Shown one piece after another: positions 1-9,490 of a DNA stretch of 64,000 bases. The stretch covers positions 186,001 to 250,000 of the forward strand of contig NZ_JAIZZH010000004.1 in NCBI RefSeq assembly GCF_020421205.1, read 5' to 3'. Each line of letters starts with the position of its first letter. Within the stretch, counting starts at the first letter, position 1. This DNA comes from Hymenobacter pini. GTDB lineage: Bacteria > Bacteroidota > Bacteroidia > Cytophagales > Hymenobacteraceae. The translations under genes were made by a program, and so were the position numbers. The notes beneath the pieces were generated by a model, which was given only the letters and a program-made list of their open reading frames with translations, did not search any database and was not told the origin of the DNA.

Positions 1-700
1 TAGCGAAGATGTGATGCCAATAATTCTTGTTGGAGCTGAACAGGGTGATGAGCAGGGTCAGCACAGCCAATGTCAGTGTGACGGCAATGTTACCGGTGAG
101 GTTAGCGCCGCCGGGCATCAGGCCCATCAGGTTGTTGAACCAGATAAAGAAGAACACCGTCAGCAGGTACGGCATGTACCGCTCGTATTTCGGGCCGATG
201 GATTTCTTAGCTACCTCGTCGCGGATGAAAATGATGATAGGCTCGAAGAACGACTGGATACCTTTCGGAGCACCGCTGCCACGCTTGGCATAACCGCGGG
301 CTACGGCCGTAAATACGACTACCAACAACACGGCGCTGATCATCAGCGAGGCTACGTTTTTGGTAATCGAGAAGTCATATACTTTGCTACCGTCTTCCGA
401 CACCAAGTGCTCGTGCTCCAGCTTCAGGCCATCGTACACCTTGCCTTCGGCGAGGTTGTGCGAGGAGAAAACCGATACACCTTGGCCGGGGCGGAACGCA
501 ATTACCGGCAGATAGGTGGTGTAGTGGTCGTTGTCGGTGGAGAACCAGTGCCACTCGTGCGAGTCGCCGATGTGGTGCAGAATCATCTCCCCGGGGCTGA
601 AGGCCTCCTTGTCGGTGGCTTCTTCCGTAGTGGCCGTCGGTTCGTTAGCGTAAACAGAGAACGAGAGGAAGCAGAAGAGAGCTAAAAGTAAGCGCTTCAT
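1..700 (-). CDS. atpB: F0F1 ATP synthase subunit a, 3' end outside window
   Basis: This is subunit a of the membrane F0 sector, which forms the proton half-channels next to the c-ring. Only the first 233 codons are present; the gene runs off the left edge, so the essential arginine near the C-terminus cannot be checked. The start MKRLLLALFCFLSFSVYA is a signal peptide, followed by a periplasmic stretch rich in His and acidic residues, the long N-terminal extension usual for Bacteroidota AtpB. The first helix follows KNVASL, and a helix ending in FFFIWFNNLMGLMPGG is the typical subunit a signature. Two small membrane genes of the same operon lie upstream. Confidence 0.93.
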   Translation of the reverse strand, partial: MKRLLLALFCFLSFSVYANEPTATTEEATDKEAFSPGEMILHHIGDSHEWHWFSTDNDHYTTYLPVIAFRPGQGVSVFSSHNLAEGKVYDGLKLEHEHLVSEDGSKVYDFSITKNVASLMISAVLLVVVFTAVARGYAKRGSGAPKGIQSFFEPIIIFIRDEVAKKSIGPKYERYMPYLLTVFFFIWFNNLMGLMPGGANLTGNIAVTLTLAVLTLLITLFSSNKNYWHHIFA

Positions 701-737
701 TCAGAGGGGGTTGGGGTGGGGTTCACAAAACCTTCAT

Positions 738-1142
738 CTAAGGGTTTTCACCCGGTTTTGAAAACGGGCGCAAGTTACTCAGAACGCTCCACACTTCAAA
801 CCCAGCAAAGAGAAAATACAGTAGAAAGAAGCTCCCTAGGAAGGCCCAGCGTGCGTTGCCTTCGTGCCCGCCACCTGTAAAAAGGTACACCAGCACCAGC
901 GTAAGCGACAAAAGCAGCCGTGCAACCATGCTGCCGAAATACGCGACCATAAAATTTTGCGGGTTGCTCTGCACCAGCTTCGCCGTAACCCAATAGGTTA
1001 GTAGAGTAAGCAAAAAGAAGAACCCAAATGTGTACGGTGTGAACGGGTGCACAATGCGCGGGCCAAACTGGCTGTATAGGGCATACAGCACAAATCCCAG
1101 CAACAGGGAAAAGAGCAGATATGAGCGGACAAAGGCTTTCAA
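738..1142 (-). CDS. AtpI-like four-helix membrane protein of the ATP synthase operon
   Basis: A 134-residue protein with four predicted membrane helices, roughly residues 8-24, 37-54, 68-90 and 98-120, and a short Pro/Lys tail. No catalytic motif is visible. It sits 37 bases upstream of atpB and 38 bases downstream of atpZ, the place where many Bacteroidota carry an uncharacterised AtpI-like gene. By position it probably helps assemble the c-ring or handle ions for F0. The function is inferred from context and topology only. Confidence 0.75.
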   Translation of the reverse strand: MKAFVRSYLLFSLLLGFVLYALYSQFGPRIVHPFTPYTFGFFFLLTLLTYWVTAKLVQSNPQNFMVAYFGSMVARLLLSLTLVLVYLFTGGGHEGNARWAFLGSFFLLYFLFAGFEVWSVLSNLRPFSKPGENP

Positions 1143-1180
1143 GCAGCTAAAAGTAAGTGGGCCGCAAAACTACCGCTGAA

Positions 1181-1432
1181 TTACTGGTCTTTCGACACAG
1201 AGCGGATAACATTATATAAAGCCGCAAACAGACCCAGCAGCATCAGGCTGAGCGTGAACCACGGCGTTTTACTCTGGAAATGCCCATCCAGCCAGTAACC
1301 AGCCCAGGTGCTGAGACCAATGGTGGCCAGCATTTGGGCTCCAATGCCGGAATACTTGGCCACGGCCCGCATGCGGTCAGAGTTATTTTCCTTTTGCGGG
1401 GGTTGAGGCGTGGGAGAAGCAGGCATGGCCAT
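1181..1432 (-). CDS. atpZ: AtpZ/AtpI family small membrane protein
   Basis: An 83-residue protein with a charged N-terminus followed by two helices, about residues 31-49 and 56-77. The pattern KYSGIGAQMLATIGLSTWAGYW, seen around residues 26-47, and the PWFTLSLMLLG loop-helix are typical of the AtpZ (ATPase_gene1) family, which precedes F-ATPase genes. It is the first gene of the visible atp operon and is divergent from porW/sprE. Translation may start at M1 or M3. Its likely role is in F0 assembly or Mg/Ca handling, known only in part for the family. Confidence 0.85.
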   Translation of the reverse strand: MAMPASPTPQPPQKENNSDRMRAVAKYSGIGAQMLATIGLSTWAGYWLDGHFQSKTPWFTLSLMLLGLFAALYNVIRSVSKDQ

Positions 1433-1641
1433 ACGCGGTGGAGTGGGTGTGTGGTGAGATGATAAAATTACGTGATAGGATAGTACGTATAAGCCTGAGT
1501 TGGCGCTGCGCGCCGGGTATGAGGGAAACCTGTACTTTTACCTACGCTGCTTCGTTGTGAACCTGAAGGCCGCCGAACGATTTCGGGGCGGCCCCACGTT
1601 TTCAGTCCGATACCGTTTTCTGCTCTGAGCTTCCTGCCGTT

Positions 1642-4600
1642 TTGACGACATCTAACTCTTTATTAGTACGTGGGCTTACTGCCGCCGCTGCCGCTTCTGC
1701 TCTGGTGGCAGGTGTGGCCGGGTGCGCCTCCGAGCGACGCTCCGTGGTAGGCCGTACCTACGACAACATAGTGGCCCGCGACAATGCGTATTTCTTGGCC
1801 CGCGAGAAGATGCGAGCTACGGAAACCACGCTGAATACAGCCCGCATAAACGATTATAACCGGGTACTACCGCTTTTCCCGACGCTTGATGATGCCACCG
1901 TAGCCCGCGTCACGGCCGATATGGAGGATATTATCAAGAAAGCATCCTTGCCAGTGCAGTACCGCCCCGGCTCCGACTGGACGGATGATAGTTATATCCT
2001 CATCGGCAAGGCGCGCTACTATAAGCGGGAGTTGGAGGATGCGGCCAAGACATTTAAATACGTAAACACCACCAGCCAGGACCCCAACGCCCGCCACGAG
2101 GCCCTGATTTGGCTGATGCGCACCTTCTTGGCTCTTAAAGAGCTGGACAATGCAGCTGCTGTTTCAGACTTGCTGGATAAGGAAACCGGCACGGAGCGCA
2201 ATGCCCGGGAGCTGTTCCTCACGCGGGCTGAGTATTTCCTGCGGGTGGGTGAACCATCCCGGGCCATTGAGAATCTGGAAAAGGCTATCCCGTACATCGA
2301 GCCCAAGAACGAACAGTCCAGGACCCGCTACATCTTGGCCCAGCTGTACCAGGAACAGGGCGAGGATAAGAAAGCCTACGCCCAGCTCAACCAGATTCTG
2401 AAAAAGAATCCGCCCTACGAGCTGGATTTTTACAGCAAGCTGATGCTCGGCCAAGTATCGGACCTGAACCAGAACGACCGGGCGCGGCTGGATAAGTATT
2501 TCGCCAAGCTGCTGAAGGACACGAAAAACAAGGAGTACCGGGATAAAATCTACTACGAGATGGCGCGGCTGGAATACCGGCAGCAGCGCTACCCCGAGGC
2601 CCTGGCCTTGTTGCAGAAGTCGGCCCGCACGCCAACTACCAACCGGGCCCAGAAGTCCTACACCTACTTGCTGGGCGGCCGCATCTACTACGAAAACCTG
2701 CAGAAATACCGGCTGGCCGCGGCTTACTACGACAGCACGGTGCAGAACATGCCGCGCGAAGCTCCCAACTACGAGGCGACGGCCGAGCGGGCTACCATTC
2801 TCAAGGACTTCGCAAAGCAGCTTACCACCATCGAAACGCAGGATAGCCTGCAAGCTCTGGCCCGGCTTGATTCGGCCACCCTACGCACCCGACTGACTGG
2901 TTACGCTCAAGCCGAGTTGGACCGGCAGCGCAAAGAAGCCGACGCCCTTGCGGCCCAGCAGGCTCGGCAGAGCCAAAACGGAACCGGATTTGCGCAAACT
3001 GCCACCGGCCTGAGCACCAGCCGCGACCTGCAACCCAACATTAGTGCCGATGACTTCCTGGCCGGCAATACTGGGGCCAAGTGGTACTTCGATAACCCCA
3101 CGGCCCTGAGCACGGCCCGTAACGACTTTATTAAGCGCTGGGGCGACCGGCCGCTGCAGGACAACTGGCGGACCGTAAACCAAGCCAGCAACTCGCCCGT
3201 GACAGCGCGGGGTGGTAATGTACCGGTAAGCATTGCCGGCAACAGCAACACGGTAGTAAACGGCACAACTCAGCCCAACGTGGCCGTTGACCCGGCCGTG
3301 CAACTGCGCGACCTAGTGGGCCGTTACCGGCAATCGATTCCGCTGACGCCCGCGCTGCTGCAACAATCGGACGCGCTAACGGAAGAGGCACTGTACGCGC
3401 TGGGCGGCATCTACAACCAGCAACTAAAAGAGCCTGCCCGGGCGGCTGAGACGTATGAGCAGCTGCTCACCCGCTACCCCAAAGGCCAACACACGCCCGA
3501 AACGCTCTACATCCTGTACCTGCTGTACAAGGAACAGAATGACATGGGCAAAGCGGAAGGATACGCCACTCGCTTGCGGGAGGCTTACCCCAATACCTCG
3601 TACGCCCGGTTGGTGGCCGACCCGGAATACCTGCGCCGTACTTCCTTGGCAAATGCCCAGGTAGCCATATTGGTTGATTCGGCATTTACCTTCTACAAAA
3701 AGCAGGAATTCAAGAAATCGGCAGCCGTGTTGGCGCGGGCCCGAAAGGAGTACCCGCAGAACGACCTGAACGATAAGGTTGATTATTTAAACACGCTGCT
3801 GGCTATCCGTACGCAGCCCCCACTCACGGCCAAAGCAGCCGTGGAGAAGTTTTACAAAGACTATCCAACCAGCCCCTTGGCCGGTCAGGCTACGGCTTTG
3901 ATGGATACGTACAAAAAGTACGAAGCTGGTCAGGTGACCGGCGCACTGGTTTCGACGGATAAGCCCCCAGTATCAGTATTTAAGCCAGGCGAAGTAGAAA
4001 ACAGGATGCGCATTTTCTACCAGGAAAATGAGTCGCCGCTGGTGCCCCTGGCCCGCCCCGTTACTCCGGCCGCCACCGCCACCGCACCGGTAACCACAGC
4101 CACCGTTACCTCGAATCCGGATACCAGCCCATTGCCCACGGCCGCTCAGCCAGCCGCTGGCTCGGCCTCGCAGAGTGCAGCTACGATACCACCTACCACA
4201 ACTTCTGCCCCGGAGCCGACCTCCACTGCGCCTGCTCCGGCCCCACCCACTGCGGAGGAAGCGGCAAAAGCTGCCCGAATGGCCGCAGCCCAGGCACGGG
4301 CGCGGGGTAAAAAGCCCGTAGCCGCGGCCAAGCCTAAAGAAGCTCCGGCCTCTGCAGTACCTGCGCCTACTACGCCGGCTGCTGTTCCAACTGTTCCCGC
4401 TCCAGCTTCTACAGCTACTCCAGCGGCAACCAGTCCCAGCGCAACCACTCCGGTACCAGCCGTAACGCCTTCTCCTGCGCCACCTGCGCCAGCTTCGCCT
4501 TTCAAAGCCGATATGGCCGCGTCTCACGCAGTGGTGCTGGTGTTTGCTAAAGATGCGCCTGCGTTGAAAGAGTTACCAGCACAGCTGGGGGCGTACAATA

Positions 4601-4863
4601 CGCGCTATTATAAATCGAGCAGCTTGCTAGTACGCCAGCAGCCGCTGGGCGCCGCGCAGGAGATGATAGTAGTGGAAGCCCTGCCCGGCTCTAAACTGGC
4701 CCAGAGTTACGCCCTCAAGCTGCGGGGTCCTCAGTCGCCGGTGAGTAAGCTGCGGGGCGCGGGTTACCAAACCGTGGTAATCAGTATTGATAACCTGCCG
4801 GTATTGCTCCAGACGCAGAACCTGGAGGAGTATCAGCGCTTCTATCAGCAGACCTACCGTTAA
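1642..4863 (+). CDS. porW: Type IX secretion/gliding lipoprotein PorW/SprE with TPR repeats
   Basis: A 1073-residue outer-membrane-type lipoprotein. It uses a TTG start; the signal peptide ends in the lipobox VAGC with Cys28. Residues about 40-780 are helical TPR-like repeats, including a motif such as YALGGIYNQQLKEPARAAE. Residues about 798-955 are a Pro/Ala/Thr-rich linker, and a compact C-terminal domain begins near SHAVVLVFAKD. In the family, PorW/SprE links the GldK/GldN ring to the rest of the type IX secretion machine. Gene length exceeds the roughly 870 residues of the Flavobacterium protein, mostly because of the linker. The gldKLMN cluster lies about 5 kb away on the other strand. 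Assignment as PorW/SprE rather than another TPR lipoprotein is probable. Confidence 0.85.
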   Translation: MTTSNSLLVRGLTAAAAASALVAGVAGCASERRSVVGRTYDNIVARDNAYFLAREKMRATETTLNTARINDYNRVLPLFPTLDDATVARVTADMEDIIKKASLPVQYRPGSDWTDDSYILIGKARYYKRELEDAAKTFKYVNTTSQDPNARHEALIWLMRTFLALKELDNAAAVSDLLDKETGTERNARELFLTRAEYFLRVGEPSRAIENLEKAIPYIEPKNEQSRTRYILAQLYQEQGEDKKAYAQLNQILKKNPPYELDFYSKLMLGQVSDLNQNDRARLDKYFAKLLKDTKNKEYRDKIYYEMARLEYRQQRYPEALALLQKSARTPTTNRAQKSYTYLLGGRIYYENLQKYRLAAAYYDSTVQNMPREAPNYEATAERATILKDFAKQLTTIETQDSLQALARLDSATLRTRLTGYAQAELDRQRKEADALAAQQARQSQNGTGFAQTATGLSTSRDLQPNISADDFLAGNTGAKWYFDNPTALSTARNDFIKRWGDRPLQDNWRTVNQASNSPVTARGGNVPVSIAGNSNTVVNGTTQPNVAVDPAVQLRDLVGRYRQSIPLTPALLQQSDALTEEALYALGGIYNQQLKEPARAAETYEQLLTRYPKGQHTPETLYILYLLYKEQNDMGKAEGYATRLREAYPNTSYARLVADPEYLRRTSLANAQVAILVDSAFTFYKKQEFKKSAAVLARARKEYPQNDLNDKVDYLNTLLAIRTQPPLTAKAAVEKFYKDYPTSPLAGQATALMDTYKKYEAGQVTGALVSTDKPPVSVFKPGEVENRMRIFYQENESPLVPLARPVTPAATATAPVTTATVTSNPDTSPLPTAAQPAAGSASQSAATIPPTTTSAPEPTSTAPAPAPPTAEEAAKAARMAAAQARARGKKPVAAAKPKEAPASAVPAPTTPAAVPTVPAPASTATPAATSPSATTPVPAVTPSPAPPAPASPFKADMAASHAVVLVFAKDAPALKELPAQLGAYNTRYYKSSSLLVRQQPLGAAQEMIVVEALPGSKLAQSYALKLRGPQSPVSKLRGAGYQTVVISIDNLPVLLQTQNLEEYQRFYQQTYR

Positions 4864-4983
4864 CTTTGAAGCCAGAAGGCGGAGAGCAACTATAAAAGCC
4901 CACGGTTTTTGCGTAGGCCCACTGCCCGTTCAACGGCAGCATCTCTCCAACTTATTGACTTTTACTCTTTCCTTTCTTTCTCA

Positions 4984-7323
4984 ATGGCTTATCCTGCCAA
5001 AAGCAAAACCGCATCCCGAAAATCAACTTTTCCCGGCCGGTTTACCAGCTGGGCCCGTGGCTTCTGGGTGCTGTTTGGAATGGGCGTGGCGGGCCTGGTG
5101 CTGTACGTGCTGGCGGTCAGCGTCAACTTCCTGAACCTGTTTGGGCGTATGCCCAACCTCAAAACGCTGGAAAACCCGCGTAGCGAGCTGGCCTCTGAAG
5201 TATACTCCGCCGACAACGTATTGATGGGCAAATACTTTCGGGAGAACCGCACGCCCGCTGAGTACGAGGACCTGCCCCAGCACTTGGTAGATGCCCTAAT
5301 TGCCACCGAGGACGCCCGTTTTGAAGAACATTCCGGCATCGACCCCAAGGCCACCGGCCGGGTGGCGGCGGGCCTGCTCACGGGCGGCAGCGGCGGTGGA
5401 GGCTCCACGCTCACGCAGCAGCTGGCTAAGGTGCTGTTTCGCACCCGCGAAGACCTGAACGACGGTGTACTGAATGACGTGCCCGGCGTACGGATGCTCA
5501 TCACCAAAACCAAAGAGTGGATTCTGGCTACCCGCCTGGAGCGCAGCTACACCAAGCGCGAAATCCTGCGCATGTACCTGAACACGAACGACTACGGCTC
5601 GAATGCTTTTGGTATCAATACGGCGGCCAAAACCTTCTTCAGCAAGAAGCCCCGGGAGCTGACGCGGCCCGAAGCTGCCACGCTGGTGGGCGTGCTAAAC
5701 GCCCCCACGCGCTTCAGTCCCAAGTTCAACCCCCAGCGCTCCAAAGTGCGCCGCAACTGGGTGCTGCGCCAGATGAACAAGTACGGCTACATCACACCCG
5801 AGCAATTGCGCGCCGATACGCTCCAGCCAATTGCGCTGCGCTATAACGTGGAAAACCAGAACGAAGGCATTGCGCCCTACTTCCGGGTTGAGGTAAGCAA
5901 GATGCTGAAGCAGTGGGCCAAGGAAACCGACCACGACCTGTACGCCGACGGCCTGAAAATCTACACCACCATCGACTCGCGCATGCAAAAGTATGCCGAG
6001 GCAGCCGTGGCCGAGCACATGAAGCTGCAGCAGAAGTGGTTTGACCAGCAGTGGAAGGGCCAGCAACCCTGGCGCGACGAAAACGGCCGCGTTATTCCGA
6101 ATTTCCTAAGCACTTCCATTCAGCGCACCGAGCGGTATAAGTCGCTCACCAACCGCTACGAGGGCAACAAGGACTCCATCAAGTACTACCTCAACAAGAA
6201 GTACAAGATGAAGGTGTTCACCTGGAACGGGGGCGAGAAGGAAGTGCTGATGTCACCGATGGACTCGCTGGCCTACTACAAACGCCTGTTGCACTCGGGC
6301 TTCATGGCCATGAACCCGCTGAACGGGCAGGTGAAGGCCTGGGTAGGCGGCATCAACTTTAAATACATCAAGTACGACCACGTGAAGCAGGGCAAGCGGC
6401 AGCCAGGCTCCACGTTTAAGCCCTTCGTGTACGTGGCCGCCATCGACCAAGGCTACTCGCCCTGCTACCAGCGTCCCGACGTACCTACTACCTTTCCGGC
6501 CGAGCGGGGCCGGCCGGCCTACACGCCCAAGAACTTTGAGGGCAGCTACTCGGGCCGCACCTTCACGCTGCGTCAGGCCCTGGCCCGCTCGATGAACTCC
6601 ATTACGGCCTGGCTGGTACAGAAACTGGGACCCGAAACGGTGGTCAGCTACGCCAAGCGCCTGGGCATCACCTCCCCTATTGAAGCAGTGCCGGCCGTGG
6701 GCTTCGGCTCCTCCGACGTGAGCATCTACGAACTCACCGGCGCCTACAGCACCTTCGTGAACAAGGGCATCTGGACGGCTCCCATGATGGTAACGCGCAT
6801 TGAGGACAAGAACGGCAACGTGCTCCGCGAGTTTGTGCCCCAGACGCGGGAAGCCCTGAGCGAGGAAACCGCCTACCTGATGACCTACATGCTGCGCGGT
6901 GCCACCGAGGAGAAAGGCGGTACCAGCATCATCCTGAAGGGTGGCTTCAAATTCAACAACGAAATCGGGGCCAAAACCGGCACCACCTCCAACTACTCCG
7001 ATGGCTGGTTTATGGGTCTCACGCCCGACCTAGTGTGTGGTATGTGGGTGGGCGGTGAAGACCGGAGTATCCACTTCCGCACCGGTGCCTACGGCCAGGG
7101 CTCCCGCCTGGCGCTGCCGCTCTACGGCATCTTCATGCAGAAAGTGTATAAGGATAAGAGCATCGACATCAACACCGGCCCCTTCCCCAAGCCCACACAG
7201 CCCCTGAGCATTGAAATCGACTGCTCCCGCTACTACGGCGGCACCGGCCAGCGCGACACCATCCCGTACGAGCAGAAGTTGAACCAGGTAGAGCTGGAAG
7301 ACCTCAACGAGGAGGATATCTAA
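4984..7323 (+). CDS. Penicillin-binding protein 1A (bifunctional glycosyltransferase/transpeptidase)
   Basis: A 779-residue class A PBP that polymerises and cross-links peptidoglycan at the inner membrane. One membrane helix spans about residues 27-48. The GT51 domain follows, with EDARFEEHSGID (catalytic Glu109) and GGGGSTLTQQLAK. The transpeptidase domain has the SxxK motif at Ser476-Lys479, SMN at Ser536 and KTG at Lys664. The ATG at 4984 was chosen because the in-frame extension upstream is Arg/Ser-rich and unlike PBP N-termini. It follows porW/sprE by 120 bases in the same direction and ends before a clear terminator. Confidence 0.93.
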   Translation: MAYPAKSKTASRKSTFPGRFTSWARGFWVLFGMGVAGLVLYVLAVSVNFLNLFGRMPNLKTLENPRSELASEVYSADNVLMGKYFRENRTPAEYEDLPQHLVDALIATEDARFEEHSGIDPKATGRVAAGLLTGGSGGGGSTLTQQLAKVLFRTREDLNDGVLNDVPGVRMLITKTKEWILATRLERSYTKREILRMYLNTNDYGSNAFGINTAAKTFFSKKPRELTRPEAATLVGVLNAPTRFSPKFNPQRSKVRRNWVLRQMNKYGYITPEQLRADTLQPIALRYNVENQNEGIAPYFRVEVSKMLKQWAKETDHDLYADGLKIYTTIDSRMQKYAEAAVAEHMKLQQKWFDQQWKGQQPWRDENGRVIPNFLSTSIQRTERYKSLTNRYEGNKDSIKYYLNKKYKMKVFTWNGGEKEVLMSPMDSLAYYKRLLHSGFMAMNPLNGQVKAWVGGINFKYIKYDHVKQGKRQPGSTFKPFVYVAAIDQGYSPCYQRPDVPTTFPAERGRPAYTPKNFEGSYSGRTFTLRQALARSMNSITAWLVQKLGPETVVSYAKRLGITSPIEAVPAVGFGSSDVSIYELTGAYSTFVNKGIWTAPMMVTRIEDKNGNVLREFVPQTREALSEETAYLMTYMLRGATEEKGGTSIILKGGFKFNNEIGAKTGTTSNYSDGWFMGLTPDLVCGMWVGGEDRSIHFRTGAYGQGSRLALPLYGIFMQKVYKDKSIDINTGPFPKPTQPLSIEIDCSRYYGGTGQRDTIPYEQKLNQVELEDLNEEDI

Positions 7324-7394
7324 CCCCGGCTGAGGGAAGGTGACTGCCGCGCACATAACGCTGGTTTTTCGCCCAATTACCCGATTTTTACGGA

Positions 7395-7425
7395 AGGTGG
7401 CCGGGACGTCCTGGCCACCTTTTTT
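7395..7425 (+). terminator. Rho-independent terminator after the PBP1A gene
   Basis: The arms AGGTGGCC (7395-7402) and GGCCACCT (7413-7420) are perfect complements. The loop contains a further GGACGTCC palindrome, and a run of T follows directly. Confidence 0.85.
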
Positions 7426-7561
7426 GTTATAGTCGTGATACTGCATCGGCTGGCTGAACCCTCGCCCCGAGCCGTTGCGTACTTCTGTTGAACCCACCAG
7501 ATGCGGCTTTGCCCGGCAGAACGAATCTGCGGCATCCCAACCATCTGCAATCTGTGATTTT

Positions 7562-9379
7562 ATGGCCGCCCGCCCCGAACTGCAAGACCAAATTCGTCAG
7601 CTCCCGCACCGCCCCGGCGTGTACAAGTATTTCGGCGACGAGGATACCATCATTTACGTGGGCAAAGCCATCGACCTGCGCAAGCGGGTGAGCAGCTACT
7701 TCACCAAGCAGGACCACAACAAGAAAACCCAGCAGCTGGTCAAGAACATCCGCCGCATCGAATTCACCATCGTCGATTCGGAGTCGGATGCCTTTCTGCT
7801 GGAAAACAACCTCATCAAGCAGCACCAGCCCAAGTACAACATCCTGCTCAAAGACGGTAAAACCTACCCCTACCTGCTGCTCACCAACGAGCGGTTTCCG
7901 CGCCTCATCCCAACCCGCAACAAGATTCCGGGCCAGGGCCGCTATTATGGGCCCTACGCCAACGTAACGGGCATGAATCTGCTGGTTGAGCTGATTCGGG
8001 CGCTGTATCCGTTGCGTACCTGCACCTACAATCTCTCGCCCCAGAACATTGAGGCCGGCAAGTTTAAAGTGTGCCTTGAGTACCACCTCGGTAATTGTAA
8101 AGGCCCCTGCGAGGGCCACCAAGACGAGGAAACCTACAACCAATACATCCAGCAGATTCGCCAGATTCTGAACGGCGACCTGCGCCTGCCCAAGCAATAC
8201 TTCCGCGAGCGGATGATGCAGGCCGCCCAAGAGCAGCAGTACGAGCTGGCCCACCAACTCAAACTGAAGCTGGACAAGCTCGACGAGTTTCAGGCCAAGA
8301 GCACTATCGTCAATGCCAACCTCACCAACATTGATGTGTTTGCCATTGCCTCCAACGAAAAATCGGCCTTTATCAGCTACCTCAAGGTGATGAACGGCAG
8401 CATCATTCTCACGCAGTCGGTGGAGTTGCAGAAGAAGCTGGACGAGCCCGACGACGAGGTGCTGGCCCCGCTGATTATGCAGATGCGGCAGGAGTTTGAG
8501 AGTGAGAGCAAGGAAATTCTGACCAACGTACCGGTCGATAACCTGCCGCTGCCGGGCGTTACCATCACCCAGCCCCAGATTGGCGACAAGCGCAAGCTTC
8601 TGGAGCTGGCCCTGAAAAACGTGCTGTACCTGCGTAAGGAGAAGGAAAGCATGAACGACCGGAGCAAAGACCTGAACGAGGTGCGCATCATGGAAACCAT
8701 GAAAAAGGATTTGCGCCTCACGGAGCTGCCCAAGCACATCGAGTGCTTCGACAACTCCAACTTCCAGGGCGACAATCCGGTGGCCGCCATGGTGTGCTTC
8801 CGCAACGCCAAGCCCAGCAAAAAGGACTACCGCCACTTCCACATCAAAACGGTGGTAGGTCCCAACGACTTCGACTCGATGTACGAAATCGTCACGCGCC
8901 GCTACCGCCGCCTGCTTGATGAAGGCGCCAGCCTGCCGCAACTGGTGATTGTGGACGGGGGGAAGGGCCAACTGGGCATGGGCGTGAAAGCCCTGAAAGA
9001 CCTTGGCCTGTGGGGCCAGATTCCCATCATCGGTATTGCCAAGCGCCTCGAAGAAATCTACGTGCCCAACGACCCACTGCCACTCTACATCGACAAGAAA
9101 AGTGAAACGCTGCGCCTCATCCAGCGCATGCGCGACGAGGCCCACCGCTTCGGCATCACTTTCCACCGCTCCCGCCGCGACGCTGCCACCCTCAAAACCG
9201 AGCTAACCGACGTCAAAGGCCTCGGTCCCGTAACCGCCGACAAGCTGCTGACCAAATTCAAGTCCGTCAAGAAAATCAAAGAGCTGACCGAACAGGAGCT
9301 AACTATTGAAGTAGGCAAAGCCAAGGCCCGCATTTTACTTGATTATTTTAGCCAACAGGAAGAAACCCCACAGTCGTAA
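7562..9379 (+). CDS. uvrC: Excinuclease ABC subunit C
   Basis: A 605-residue nucleotide excision repair nuclease that makes both incisions on damaged DNA with UvrAB. Domains in order are an N-terminal GIY-YIG nuclease (PGVYKYFGDEDTIIYVGKA), a Cys-rich middle segment, a UVR region around residues 205-240, the RNase H-like C-terminal nuclease (IECFDNSNFQG, VIVDGGKGQL) and a helix-hairpin-helix tail (VKGLGPVTADKLL). The ATG at 7562 puts the start 11 residues before the GIY motif; a TTG at 7475 would add a 29-residue leader without homologous character. Length is normal for the family. Confidence 0.96.
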   Translation: MAARPELQDQIRQLPHRPGVYKYFGDEDTIIYVGKAIDLRKRVSSYFTKQDHNKKTQQLVKNIRRIEFTIVDSESDAFLLENNLIKQHQPKYNILLKDGKTYPYLLLTNERFPRLIPTRNKIPGQGRYYGPYANVTGMNLLVELIRALYPLRTCTYNLSPQNIEAGKFKVCLEYHLGNCKGPCEGHQDEETYNQYIQQIRQILNGDLRLPKQYFRERMMQAAQEQQYELAHQLKLKLDKLDEFQAKSTIVNANLTNIDVFAIASNEKSAFISYLKVMNGSIILTQSVELQKKLDEPDDEVLAPLIMQMRQEFESESKEILTNVPVDNLPLPGVTITQPQIGDKRKLLELALKNVLYLRKEKESMNDRSKDLNEVRIMETMKKDLRLTELPKHIECFDNSNFQGDNPVAAMVCFRNAKPSKKDYRHFHIKTVVGPNDFDSMYEIVTRRYRRLLDEGASLPQLVIVDGGKGQLGMGVKALKDLGLWGQIPIIGIAKRLEEIYVPNDPLPLYIDKKSETLRLIQRMRDEAHRFGITFHRSRRDAATLKTELTDVKGLGPVTADKLLTKFKSVKKIKELTEQELTIEVGKAKARILLDYFSQQEETPQS

Positions 9380-9401
9380 CAATTATGCTCGCGCTAAACG
9401 C

Positions 9402-9435
9402 AAAAAAGCCCCAGCCAATTAGCTGGGGCTTTTTT
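9402..9435. terminator. Bidirectional terminator between uvrC and gldN
   Basis: The arms AAAAAAGCCCCAGC (9402-9415) and GCTGGGGCTTTTTT (9422-9435) are perfect complements around the loop CAATTA. Both strands have a T-run, fitting convergent uvrC and gldN. Confidence 0.93.
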
Positions 9436-9490
9436 GTATCCTGAATTACGCGAATTAGTTAAATCAGCGAAATCTAACGAGTTCCTGTTG

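Noticed and set aside
3973..4527. Arg/Gly-rich minus-strand frame over the PorW/SprE linker
   Set aside because: It is the complement of the Pro/Ala/Thr-rich linker and has no start context or domain.
7427..9166. Long minus-strand frame (579 codons) opposite uvrC
   Set aside because: It is an antisense shadow of uvrC. Its codons follow from uvrC wobble bias, and no domain or signal sequence is seen.
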